38,205 nt of DNA, from positions 1-38,205 of the forward strand of contig CAZGVA010000002.1 in NCBI GenBank assembly GCA_964528765.1. Direction: 5' to 3'. The stretch's first letter is position 1, and every line of letters begins with the position of its first letter. Shown here one piece after another: positions 22,638-31,050 of the stretch. This DNA comes from JABICX01 sp964528765. Its GTDB lineage: Archaea > Nanobdellota > Nanobdellia > UBA10117 > JABICX01. Made by a program: the position numbers and the translations under genes. Below the pieces are notes generated by a model. It was not told the DNA's origin, did not search any database, and saw only the letters and a list, made by a program, of their open reading frames with translations.

Positions 22638-24329
22638 ATGACAATAAAACAACCAAACGCAGATAATACTATTGAACTAGAACAGCTAGCAAAACCTTTT
22701 GATGTATCTATGGAGTCCGGTAAATATGATACACTTATTAGTACAAACTTAGAATTTCTTCGAGGAACTGTTGAAAGAATCGAAAAAACACATGCTAGTG
22801 AAATTTCACCAGTTGATTCTAATCTTATGGCGTATTATGAAGGTGTTCGTGATAGCGATCGTAGCACACTAAAACCGTTTGAAATACAAACTATTGACGG
22901 TATTGAATCACAAATTCGGGGAGCTAAAACTTTTAACTTATTGGGTGAAGTAAAACGTCAAATTAGTACTGGAGATATTATATCAAGTTATTCAAGTTTG
23001 ATTGAATTAGCTAAAATTTTACCAAACGTAGAATCTGTTGAAGGAAATCAAACATATTCACCTGAAAAAATTGTAATTACTGTCGCAGACGTAGTTTCAC
23101 AAATTCCACCATCTAGACCTGGAAAACCAACACTTGTTAATATTCTTGTTAAGGACCCAAGTTGCTTAGCACAAAATGTTGAATTAAGTAATGAATTTGT
23201 AAGAGAGTTACTTGATAATTATGCAGTAGGTGCTTCTAGATCACGTAAAATCAATGGCGTAAATAATGGATTCAGTCAAGGTGTAATCTCTAAATATAGA
23301 TATGCAATTAAAAAATTACGTAAAGAATTACCTATATCTGACATTGATGAACAATCAATTTTAGCTGGATTACAAAGTAATTATACAATATTTGAATCAG
23401 AACTTAAACAAATTAACTTATCTCTAGAAGAAAAATTATCTTCAGGACAAAATATATCTAAAAGTTTGAGAAAATTACTTGGTGAAGTTGGTAGAGAAAA
23501 TCCATTAGAACAATCTCAAGAAATAATTGAATATGCAATTGGACATATGAATAGTGTACATGATTTAATTACACAAGCATCACGTATAGCGAAAGTGGAT
23601 AGTCCTGTAAGTGCAATTGATGAAATTGTTATACCTCAAAAACCCGTTGTTCAAAAAGAAAAAATTTCATATGGTGGGCCGTTAGTTTCGTTTGAAAGTC
23701 CAGTAGCTGAATATGATTGGAAAAAAGTCCAAACAAATCGAGATGAAGATAATCCTCTAGGATATTATGATATCGATGTTCCAATATCTGTATCTGTTCC
23801 CGTTAAAGAAGATGAAATTAGACGATTAGAATCAATTAATCAACGAAATAAAAAACAAGCTATGGGAGAAGTTAAAGGAATTCGTGCAAGACAGCAAAAT
23901 GATGCAGAATTTACTGTTGAATATTTAACTAGCGAATTAAATCAAATATCTAATCAATTATTTGGTGTTGATATTAATGAAGATTTAACTAAACATATTT
24001 TTGAAAGTGGAATTGAGAGAATGTCACCAAAAACTAGATCCTTGGAAGTAAAAATTAGCTCATTAAGATCGTATGTTAATGTCACTGAAATAAATAATAT
24101 GTTGAAAAAACAAGTTGCGGGAGAAACTGAAAGTATTTATTTTAATGCATTTGTTAAAGATATGGATGAGCGAAATCAAACATCTAGACTTGAAGCTGCA
24201 ATGTTGCTTGCTATCTCAGGAAGTAAAATTTTAGCAGATGGTGGAGAACTTACATCAGATAATGATGAAGTATGTTTAACTGTAAATGAAGCTATTGCTG
24301 ATTTGTTTAATATGAATGGAGCTGAATAA
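22638..24329 (+). CDS. Hypothetical protein, 563 aa
   Basis: Not recognised. It is a large, mostly helical soluble protein without signal peptide or membrane helices. Residues 1-330 are polar helices; about 331-400 contain a less ordered, Pro/Tyr-rich linker (YGGPLVSFESPVAEYDW, then DIDVPISVSVPV); and the C-terminal 170 residues are helical again, with RRLESINQRNKKQA. There is no Walker or nuclease motif. Codon use looks even, without rare arginine clusters. It is followed 2 nt later by another large orphan, so the two form an operon and probably act together. Confidence 0.7.
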   Translation: MTIKQPNADNTIELEQLAKPFDVSMESGKYDTLISTNLEFLRGTVERIEKTHASEISPVDSNLMAYYEGVRDSDRSTLKPFEIQTIDGIESQIRGAKTFNLLGEVKRQISTGDIISSYSSLIELAKILPNVESVEGNQTYSPEKIVITVADVVSQIPPSRPGKPTLVNILVKDPSCLAQNVELSNEFVRELLDNYAVGASRSRKINGVNNGFSQGVISKYRYAIKKLRKELPISDIDEQSILAGLQSNYTIFESELKQINLSLEEKLSSGQNISKSLRKLLGEVGRENPLEQSQEIIEYAIGHMNSVHDLITQASRIAKVDSPVSAIDEIVIPQKPVVQKEKISYGGPLVSFESPVAEYDWKKVQTNRDEDNPLGYYDIDVPISVSVPVKEDEIRRLESINQRNKKQAMGEVKGIRARQQNDAEFTVEYLTSELNQISNQLFGVDINEDLTKHIFESGIERMSPKTRSLEVKISSLRSYVNVTEINNMLKKQVAGETESIYFNAFVKDMDERNQTSRLEAAMLLAISGSKILADGGELTSDNDEVCLTVNEAIADLFNMNGAE

Positions 24330-24331
24330 AT

Positions 24332-25516
24332 ATGAGTAATGGAAACAATTCTTATATTGCACACCATGTTAATCTTTGGAATAAAGGTGGAAAAGTTTTA
24401 AGTGGATTAACTTTTAAAAACGGTGGTCGTACATCTAAAAAATCAAAAATGAATCCTTGGCAGTATGTGTTAACTTTAAATCAATCTGGTTGGGATGTTG
24501 ATTTTTCTGGAGTTAGACGTGAAGATATTGCTAGAAAAAAACATGTTCCAGATTTACTTAAATTTTATATGTTAGAACATGGAATTATTTTCAAAGAAAT
24601 TGTAGCTCGTTTTGAGGGAGCAGTTAAAACTTCTGGAAGTGTTCGTCCAGTAAGCGAAATGATTGAATCCATTGGTGGATATGGTTCTTTTGGCCATAAA
24701 AAACAATTGTTTAACTCGCCAATTGGACGTAAGAGAGAGCATCGTAGTTTTTTGGAATATATTGGGGCCAATGAGTTATTTGATACGGTTAAAACAAAAC
24801 CTGAATTTACTAAAAGACATTTTATTGAAACAATTATTTTTCCGTTAAGAGAAAGTTGTAATTTTATGGGTTTAATTGACAGACCAACCGATAAAGATTC
24901 AAGAATTTACGTAAGACACACTACTGATGAAGGAGAGATTGTAACATTAAAAACTGATGCAAATGGTACTGATATATATGAAATTAATTTACCTGCTGCG
25001 CGATTAGATGACATGCGTAAAAGAAACACAAACACCTATGGAAAGTTTGCAAAGAGATATGGTAATATACCCGTTTTACCGGATAACCGTACAGGATTAC
25101 ATTTATCTAAAGTAACAACTAGTTGGGAAGATACAGTAAATTTCTTAAGAAAATCTGGTTTAAATCAGCCAATTAATTATTGGCAAGATTGCAATTTGCC
25201 AATTGCTCCCACAGATGTACTAAAATCTAAAACTCGTGCAGAAGAAGGTTATATTTCACTTGTATTTAGAACTCCCGTTGAAAACGAAACAGCAGTTATT
25301 AAAATAAATCGAGATACACTTGGTATGGAGTATCTCTTAGATGATAGCGTTATGAGTTCAGAACAATTTAGTTTACAGTTAATGAGTAATTTTTTTGCTA
25401 ATGTTATTGAACCATCTAAATTGTTCAAAACAACTTCAGACGCAGTTCAAGAAAGAGTCAGAAAGATGTCAACGTTAGAATCAAGATTACCTGCGTATAT
25501 GGGTAACGGTAAATAA
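24332..25516 (+). CDS. Hypothetical protein, 394 aa
   Basis: Not recognised. It is soluble; the N-terminus is basic (GGRTSKKSKMN), then NPWQYVLTLNQSGWDVDFSG. A central helical stretch with Arg/Lys (GRKREHRSFLEYIG) follows, and a region around 185-230 has beta-strand character (IYVRHTTDEGEIVTL). The mix of basic patches suggests nucleic-acid binding, but no named motif is present. It forms a two-gene operon with the 563-aa protein. Its stop abuts the stop of the convergent XPD gene with no gap. Confidence 0.68.
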   Translation: MSNGNNSYIAHHVNLWNKGGKVLSGLTFKNGGRTSKKSKMNPWQYVLTLNQSGWDVDFSGVRREDIARKKHVPDLLKFYMLEHGIIFKEIVARFEGAVKTSGSVRPVSEMIESIGGYGSFGHKKQLFNSPIGRKREHRSFLEYIGANELFDTVKTKPEFTKRHFIETIIFPLRESCNFMGLIDRPTDKDSRIYVRHTTDEGEIVTLKTDANGTDIYEINLPAARLDDMRKRNTNTYGKFAKRYGNIPVLPDNRTGLHLSKVTTSWEDTVNFLRKSGLNQPINYWQDCNLPIAPTDVLKSKTRAEEGYISLVFRTPVENETAVIKINRDTLGMEYLLDDSVMSSEQFSLQLMSNFFANVIEPSKLFKTTSDAVQERVRKMSTLESRLPAYMGNGK

Positions 25517-27376
25517 TTATTTTTCAAAAAATTCTTGTATTTTATCACCAAAATAATCTGTTATTTGTGGATTCCAATCAGGAGGTATTATTGTAGCATA
25601 TCTGTTCCAAGAAAATCTTTTATCGAGAAATGCAATTATACCTCGATCTTTTTCACTTCGAATACATCGACCTGCTGCTTGTAGTGCTTTATTCATCGCG
25701 GGAAAAGTATATCCATATTCCCAACCTTTACCAAAATTATTTTGATAATAAGCAATAACTGCTTTACAAGTTAAATCTGGCGGTGCAAGAGGAACACCAA
25801 CAATACCCACGGCTTTAAGTAATTCTCCAGGTAAATCAATACCTTCTGAAAAACTTGCACCTTGTACGCCAATAAGTGCACCACCCCCATTTAGTAAATT
25901 TTGTTTAAATTTTGCGATTAATTCAGAGCGTTCAGATTTTTTCATTCCACGAACCTCGACAAAAAGTTCTTTTTCAGCAATATTCGTTAAGTAAAACATA
26001 GTTTTACTCAAAACATCATATGACGAGAAAAATATTGCCGAATTACCTTGTACATTGTTGATAATATATGCGCAAGATGCAGCAATTTTTTTGAACATTT
26101 GTTCATTACGTTCTTCGTATTTAGTTGTTATATTTGATGAAATAAGGACTAAACGATTTTTATCAGGAAATGGATTTTTATATATTTTGATTAAAGTATC
26201 TGTATTTAATCCTAGAATATCTCGATACATTTCACCTGGAACCAGTGTTCCCGACATTAGTATTGAAGAGTGCGCAGTATCAAAAACTCTTTGTGATAAA
26301 GCACCAGGATGCAAGCAATTATATTCAACGGATATAAATGGACGACCTCCTTTGGTTTTTTCTCTACGTAATATTCGTATAAAACCTTCTTCATCATTTA
26401 ACCAACTTTTCAGAAAATTAACAAAATATGTTAAATTATCTCCTTGATCAGGATCTTCGATATCGTCAATGGTGTCTTCAAATGAACTAACTACCTCATC
26501 ATATTTATTTTCAGAAGCTACTTCTACAATATCAATAAAATCTTTTTTTGAGATTTTTACTTCGTTTGATGCGTGCAATGCTTGATCAGCAAACATCTTA
26601 AGACGATTTGATATATCCTTTAACATAATATCTGTGTCATTAAAAACATCATTTTTTAACTCATCAGCTAATCGACTTAATGCAAAAGTATTGGTTTTAT
26701 GTGTTAGTAAATTTCGTACACGATTTGGAAGATTGTGTGCTTCATCAACAATAATAATTGATTGAGTGATATCTTTTTTTATCTTAGATAAAAAGAATTT
26801 TCGAACCTTTGGGCTAAATAAGTGATAATAATCCCCAATAATTACTTCTGCTTGTTGGGCCATTCGCATTGAAATTTCATATGAACAAAATTTTCCATAA
26901 CATAGCGAAACAACGTCTTCAACATTAAGTGGACCTTTTTTAAATAGTGTTTCAACAAAAGCGTCTGCATCATCAGTATATTCATTTTTTTTAAGAGTTT
27001 TAGTAATCAGTTTGCATTCTCCTTTTTTTCTTTGCGAAATACAAAATTCCATAAAACCAGGTACATCATAATCAGACATATGTGGGCACATATTTTTTTT
27101 ACCAACAAAATCAACTGCTTTTATTTTATGTTTTTTGTTTATTTCTTGTAATGTTTTTATAATCATATTATGTTGGGTATTTCGGGAAGTTAGAAAAAAG
27201 ATAGTTACACCTTTTTCAATAGCATATTCAAGTGCAGGTGTTAATGCAGCAGCAGTTTTACCCAAACCAGTGGGTGCATGCGCAATAAGATTTTTTCCAT
27301 TTTCAATTGCTTCTTTGATATCAGTCATTAATTTGTTTTGTTCAGGTCTAACTTTATCAAATGGAAAAATTTGCAT
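25517..27376 (-). CDS. xpd: XPD/DinG-type DNA helicase with iron-sulfur domain
   Basis: An SF2 5'-3' helicase of DNA repair. Walker A APTGLGKTAA (34-43), DEAH at 211-214, and late motifs including GVQGASFSEGIDLPG and QAAGRCIRSEKDRG (motif VI). Between motifs Ia and II sit Cys97, Cys112/121, Cys159 and Cys164 (with YGKFCSYE), which form the 4Fe-4S site of XPD-family helicases. At 619 residues it is the size of archaeal XPD, and no extra nuclease domain is present. The promoter lies in AT-rich sequence 25-30 nt upstream. Confidence 0.92.
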   Translation of the reverse strand: MQIFPFDKVRPEQNKLMTDIKEAIENGKNLIAHAPTGLGKTAAALTPALEYAIEKGVTIFFLTSRNTQHNMIIKTLQEINKKHKIKAVDFVGKKNMCPHMSDYDVPGFMEFCISQRKKGECKLITKTLKKNEYTDDADAFVETLFKKGPLNVEDVVSLCYGKFCSYEISMRMAQQAEVIIGDYYHLFSPKVRKFFLSKIKKDITQSIIIVDEAHNLPNRVRNLLTHKTNTFALSRLADELKNDVFNDTDIMLKDISNRLKMFADQALHASNEVKISKKDFIDIVEVASENKYDEVVSSFEDTIDDIEDPDQGDNLTYFVNFLKSWLNDEEGFIRILRREKTKGGRPFISVEYNCLHPGALSQRVFDTAHSSILMSGTLVPGEMYRDILGLNTDTLIKIYKNPFPDKNRLVLISSNITTKYEERNEQMFKKIAASCAYIINNVQGNSAIFFSSYDVLSKTMFYLTNIAEKELFVEVRGMKKSERSELIAKFKQNLLNGGGALIGVQGASFSEGIDLPGELLKAVGIVGVPLAPPDLTCKAVIAYYQNNFGKGWEYGYTFPAMNKALQAAGRCIRSEKDRGIIAFLDKRFSWNRYATIIPPDWNPQITDYFGDKIQEFFEK

Positions 27377-27456
27377 TACTTTGAAGTTTATTTAAGTTAT
27401 TTAAACTTTTAGTGGAACTAGTAGATTGTATGTCAGAGTGAACAGTAGTTACGATA

Positions 27457-27468
27457 TTTTTATATATA
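27457..27468 (+). promoter_or_regulatory. TATA box for the gene at 27489
   Basis: TTTTTATATATA, centred 25 nt upstream of the ATG at 27489. Confidence 0.5.
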
Positions 27469-27488
27469 CAAAGCTTTTCGTTAAGTAA

Positions 27489-27797
27489 ATGGGCAAACCT
27501 GTTTTAGTTTCTGGAAATCCTAATTTACTTTATGTAAAAAACTTACTAGCTGCACTGGACAAAAAAGGAATTCCAGTAGAACAAAAGAAGCCTGATTTTA
27601 ATAATGGTTCTAAAGTAATTGTTATTACTCGTTTAGATGATGTACTAGATTTTAATAGCACAGATTGGAGTAAATCAGATACACCTCGACCGAGAGTGTA
27701 CGCATTTGGTCAAATAATGTATCATGCAGATGGTTATTTTCCACCCGGCGATGTTGATAGGCTAGCTGAACAAATCGATCAAGATTTAAAAACATAA
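27489..27797 (+). CDS. Hypothetical protein, 102 aa
   Basis: Not recognised. It is a small alpha/beta protein. A strand (VLVSGNPNLL), a helix (VKNLLAALDKKGIPV) and a second strand (KVIVITRLDDVLDF) suggest a Rossmann-like or thioredoxin-like half-domain. The rest contains a Pro-rich turn (SDTPRPRVY) and a C-terminal acidic helix. It has its own well-placed TATA box. It precedes the 176-aa gene by 83 nt on the same strand. Confidence 0.6.
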   Translation: MGKPVLVSGNPNLLYVKNLLAALDKKGIPVEQKKPDFNNGSKVIVITRLDDVLDFNSTDWSKSDTPRPRVYAFGQIMYHADGYFPPGDVDRLAEQIDQDLKT

Positions 27798-27880
27798 TAA
27801 TTTACCATATTGTTTAAGCTAGATTCGAATTTCAAAAGGTTTTTAACTTTTTATTACTTATGTAATGATTAGGTGATAAA

Positions 27881-28411
27881 ATGGAACATGATTTTACTAA
27901 AATTGATAATGATTTTATAACTAGTCTTGAAATAGATCAAGCCAAATATGAGGAGTTTACAGCAAAATATGTGACTAAAGTTAATACCGAACTTGTAAAA
28001 GCAGGCGGTATTGAAGTAGTACTTACTGATTTTTTAATGCTACCACCAATGGTATCAAACAAAAACGATTTGTATGAAATGATGGAAGAAACAAAAGAAA
28101 GCACAGAGATCGGTCAACATTCTAAAGAGCAAATAGATAAATCAATCGATTTTTTGGTTAGTAAAAATATATTAATCGAATCATCAACAGAAGGAAATGA
28201 TGTATCTTATAAAATAAATCCATTACATCTTAAATTGTTGGGCACAGGGTATGGAGTACTTATGAAATATTTTTTTGATGGTACAATGAACTTTGATAAA
28301 GCACACCCATTTGAAATGAAAATGCCAGATGGGGAAGTTAAACAGGGTTTTATATGTAAAACTTGGCAGGAATATGCTAAGCAAATTAATCTTGAAGCGA
28401 TGAAATTATAA
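27881..28411 (+). CDS. Hypothetical protein, possibly winged-helix, 176 aa
   Basis: Not recognised with confidence. Residues 95-125 (SKEQIDKSIDFLVSKNILIESS followed by a strand SYKINP) read like the recognition helix and wing of a winged-helix domain. The N-terminal 60 residues are helical and the C-terminal part has strands (FEMKMPDGEVKQGFICKT). It has a good Shine-Dalgarno (AGGTGAT, spacing 4) before the ATG. It converges on the YgjP gene with stops directly abutting. It could be a regulator, but this is weak. Confidence 0.6.
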   Translation: MEHDFTKIDNDFITSLEIDQAKYEEFTAKYVTKVNTELVKAGGIEVVLTDFLMLPPMVSNKNDLYEMMEETKESTEIGQHSKEQIDKSIDFLVSKNILIESSTEGNDVSYKINPLHLKLLGTGYGVLMKYFFDGTMNFDKAHPFEMKMPDGEVKQGFICKTWQEYAKQINLEAMKL

Positions 28412-29104
28412 TTAGAACTTCAATAATCGCCCATGTTGTTTAAGCCAACCTTTATGTCTGCGATAATCTGGACACTTATTCTGAACGTCTGTCCAGAATC
28501 TAGCAGAATGATTCATGTGATCTAAGTGCGTTATTTCATGAGCAACAACATAGTTTACAACTTCCATCGGAGCCATCATAAGTTTCCAGTTGAAATTTAG
28601 ATTGCGTTTAGTTGAGCAAGAACCCCAGCAAGTTTTCTGTCCTTTGATTGCAATTCTTTTGACGCGATCTGAATAACCAAAATTCTGAATCATATTGGGA
28701 AGGATTTTCCGACTTTGTTTAATATACCATTTCTTTAATTCAGCTCTTACTTGTTCATAATCGTGGTCACCAATTTCTAACTGAAATTTATTCGTTAGAA
28801 AATTTAATTTTAGTTTTTTAGAATCTGGAATAATTTCAACAGGATACGCGTTTCCCAAAAAACGAATCTCATCAATAATCTTTGGCCGAGATTCAATTTC
28901 TCGTTGAAGTTTATTTAAGTGAGTATAAATCCAACTAGCTTTTTTCTGAACAAGTTTAATTGCTTCTCGTTCATGATTTTTACGTGGAATTGTAACTGCA
29001 ACATCCCCTTCGTTTGAGATTCGTAAGATGATTCGCCTAGCTCGAGCATTGACTTTGATTGAAAATTCTATTTCTTGATCGCGGTAGAGAATTGAATGTT
29101 TCAT
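28412..29104 (-). CDS. YgjP-like zinc metallopeptidase (DUF45/M48-related)
   Basis: A putative zinc-dependent peptidase, 230 residues. C-terminal VVAHEITHLDHMNHSARFW supplies HExxH (His189, Glu190, His193) and a further His199. The QKTCWGSCS block upstream is the characteristic YgjP/DUF45 motif (usual form QKTRWGSCS). The N-terminal 80 residues form strands and a helix. It has no signal peptide, so the role is intracellular; YgjP homologues are often near restriction systems but none is present here. It lies 1 nt after the double Lrp gene and is co-transcribed. Confidence 0.88.
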   Translation of the reverse strand: MKHSILYRDQEIEFSIKVNARARRIILRISNEGDVAVTIPRKNHEREAIKLVQKKASWIYTHLNKLQREIESRPKIIDEIRFLGNAYPVEIIPDSKKLKLNFLTNKFQLEIGDHDYEQVRAELKKWYIKQSRKILPNMIQNFGYSDRVKRIAIKGQKTCWGSCSTKRNLNFNWKLMMAPMEVVNYVVAHEITHLDHMNHSARFWTDVQNKCPDYRRHKGWLKQHGRLLKF

Positions 29105-29105
29105 A

Positions 29106-30062
29106 TCAAAATGGGAAGTAATTTAACTTTAATAACTTGTTGTTAATCATTGTCGTATATGCTTTTAGAATTTCATTAAATTGATGTTTGAATTCAGATA
29201 TGAAATTGTTTAGTTCATTTAGATCCTTGATTGCAATATTTATCGAAAAATCAAATGATCCGATTCTTTTTGAACAATGGGTCACACACGCCTGAGATGC
29301 ACACCAGGAAATAATTTTTCGTTCATCTTTCATTGAGTGATTTTTTAACTGCAAGAGCAAATGATATTGATGATATCCAATCGCATTCAAATCAATTAAA
29401 ACTCGATTGGAAGTGATTAATTCTTTTTGTAACCTTCTGAGCCGATATTTTACAATATCAATCGTTAGTTTAGTTTTTTTTGCAATATCGATTATGTGGG
29501 TGTTGGATGCTTGAGAAAGTATCTTCAAGATTTGTCGATCTGCATTATCAATGTTGAGAAGTTTTTCTTCTCCAGAGTATTTTTCTATTTTGGGAGTTGT
29601 CGTTTTTTTATCGAGGAGGCGTTTATCTGCTTTGAATATTTTTGTGTATACTACAATATTGAAATTACATTCTTCAATTAAATCTTTAAATTCGTATTTA
29701 AGATCCATGATAAATGCATCTAATTCTACGATGTTTTTGACAGCTACAGCAATAGAATAATCGTATCCGCCTTCAGTTTTAATGCAGTATAATACTGACT
29801 TGTTTTTAATTAATGTGCGAATAAATTGCGGTTCAGTATGTTTGTTGTAATGTAATTTGAAGAATAGTCTATATGTTTTGTACCCGAGTTTACCTAAATT
29901 TATTGTACTTATATACTTCAGTATTATGCCCTGCTTTTCTAAATTAGCAATCCGATACGCTGCAACATTGCGTCCTATCCGCAATTTCTTTGCTAGTTGT
30001 GAGAGCGGTTGCCTGCAATTGGAATCTAATTCGCAAAGGATTTTTCTGTCAATTATGTCCAT
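29106..30062 (-). CDS. Double Lrp/AsnC-type transcription regulator, 318 aa
   Basis: Two Lrp-like units in tandem. The first HTH is DRKILCELDSNCRQPLSQLAKKL near residues 5-27, followed by an AsnC/RAM-like ligand-binding half (about 60-150). The second HTH, DRQILKILSQASNTHIIDIAKK, begins near residue 175 and is followed by a second RAM-like half with HLLLQLKN. Single Lrp proteins are about 150 residues, so this is a covalent pair, a form known in archaea. It is co-transcribed with ygjP. It is divergent from the radical SAM gene, with a 91-nt shared intergenic region. Confidence 0.85.
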   Translation of the reverse strand: MDIIDRKILCELDSNCRQPLSQLAKKLRIGRNVAAYRIANLEKQGIILKYISTINLGKLGYKTYRLFFKLHYNKHTEPQFIRTLIKNKSVLYCIKTEGGYDYSIAVAVKNIVELDAFIMDLKYEFKDLIEECNFNIVVYTKIFKADKRLLDKKTTTPKIEKYSGEEKLLNIDNADRQILKILSQASNTHIIDIAKKTKLTIDIVKYRLRRLQKELITSNRVLIDLNAIGYHQYHLLLQLKNHSMKDERKIISWCASQACVTHCSKRIGSFDFSINIAIKDLNELNNFISEFKHQFNEILKAYTTMINNKLLKLNYFPF

Positions 30063-30075
30063 TTTACAATTCGAG

Positions 30076-30090
30076 TAAATAATATATAAG
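30076..30090 (-). promoter_or_regulatory. TATA box for the double Lrp gene
   Basis: CTTATATATTATTTA on the minus strand, centred 23 nt upstream of the ATG at 30062. Confidence 0.5.
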
Positions 30091-30120
30091 TTTTACCTTT
30101 TTTGTAAGAAATACGGTCGC

Positions 30121-30133
30121 AGATATTATATCT
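30121..30133. promoter_or_regulatory. Palindromic TATA/operator upstream of the radical SAM gene
   Basis: AGATAT-T-ATATCT, a perfect palindrome with 6-base arms, about 27 nt upstream of the radical SAM ATG. It coincides with the expected TATA position. A DNA-binding protein there, for example the divergent Lrp-type regulator, would block the promoter (inference). Confidence 0.45.
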
Positions 30134-30153
30134 AAAGTAAGGTATAGTAATAT

Positions 30154-31050
30154 ATGAGAGACAAAGTGTATACGTCATCGGTGTGTAACATACCGCCGTG
30201 CGAAAAACTTCGTAATGTACTTTATGTAGAATTACAAAACGGATGCCCAAAAAAATGTAATTATTGTAAATCTTATCAAGGAATTCCTTTCAAAAATCAC
30301 GCGCTTTCCGCTGTTGAGAACAATACAGATATTGTGTTGAATGTTCTTGAAAATCGATTTAGTGTTATACATGGATCATCTGATGCTGAAGCAATTGATC
30401 GAGTTTATTTGGGAGGTTCAGATATCTTATTGTATCCATATGATGATCTAAAATGCGCAGTAAAAAACATTCAGACCAAATTGCATGAAAAAAATAACAA
30501 AATCAGAAAAATTAGTGGATATACGACGATTAAAAGCTTAAAGCAAATGTCAAAAAAGAAGCTTTCAGATTTGAATAATTTGGGAATAAATGTGTTATAC
30601 ATTGGTGTTGAGTCTGGATCAACTAATGTCTTAAATTTAGCTAATAAGGGAGACACAAAAGAAGATATAATATCTGTTGCAGATAAACTCCGTGATTTAG
30701 ATTTTATGCTTTCTGTAAACATCATGCCGGGACTCGGTAATATTCAGTATTATTATGAGCACATCGTAGATAGTGTGGATGTGCTTGTTGAACTAGCTCC
30801 AAAATGGATAACGTTTCTTTCATTAGATCCTACTGAAACAAAATATGATGAGATAGTTCGAGAAGAGGATAATCGATATTTGACTTCAGACGAGTTAGTT
30901 AGTCAAGCTAGAGCAATTTTATCTGGTTTGGAAGAGAAATTCCGATCAGATTCGCCATGTTTGGTAGCTGCATACTCTAATGAGGTCACAAGTATATGTG
31001 ACAATAACTTTATATTTAGAAGTCACATTGGAGGTAATAAAAATGACTAA
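30154..31050 (+). CDS. Radical SAM protein, 298 aa
   Basis: A 4Fe-4S radical S-adenosylmethionine enzyme. The cluster motif is CPKKCNYCK (Cys31, Cys35, Cys38; C-x3-C-x2-C). It is followed by barrel strands VYLGGSDILL, YIGVESGSTNVL and VNIMPGLGN, the last two resembling Elp3/HemN-type cores. No C-terminal domain or second cluster motif is evident, so substrate is unknown. Its stop codon overlaps the start of the CoaD-CoaE-HD gene by 8 nt, suggesting they are translated together. Confidence 0.88.
   Translation: MRDKVYTSSVCNIPPCEKLRNVLYVELQNGCPKKCNYCKSYQGIPFKNHALSAVENNTDIVLNVLENRFSVIHGSSDAEAIDRVYLGGSDILLYPYDDLKCAVKNIQTKLHEKNNKIRKISGYTTIKSLKQMSKKKLSDLNNLGINVLYIGVESGSTNVLNLANKGDTKEDIISVADKLRDLDFMLSVNIMPGLGNIQYYYEHIVDSVDVLVELAPKWITFLSLDPTETKYDEIVREEDNRYLTSDELVSQARAILSGLEEKFRSDSPCLVAAYSNEVTSICDNNFIFRSHIGGNKND

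Noticed and set aside
30980..31042. 21-codon upstream extension of the CoaD-CoaE-HD reading frame
   Set aside because: It lies inside the radical SAM gene, its sequence does not resemble a CoaD start, and ATG 31043 has a strong Shine-Dalgarno and begins at the usual CoaD N-terminus.
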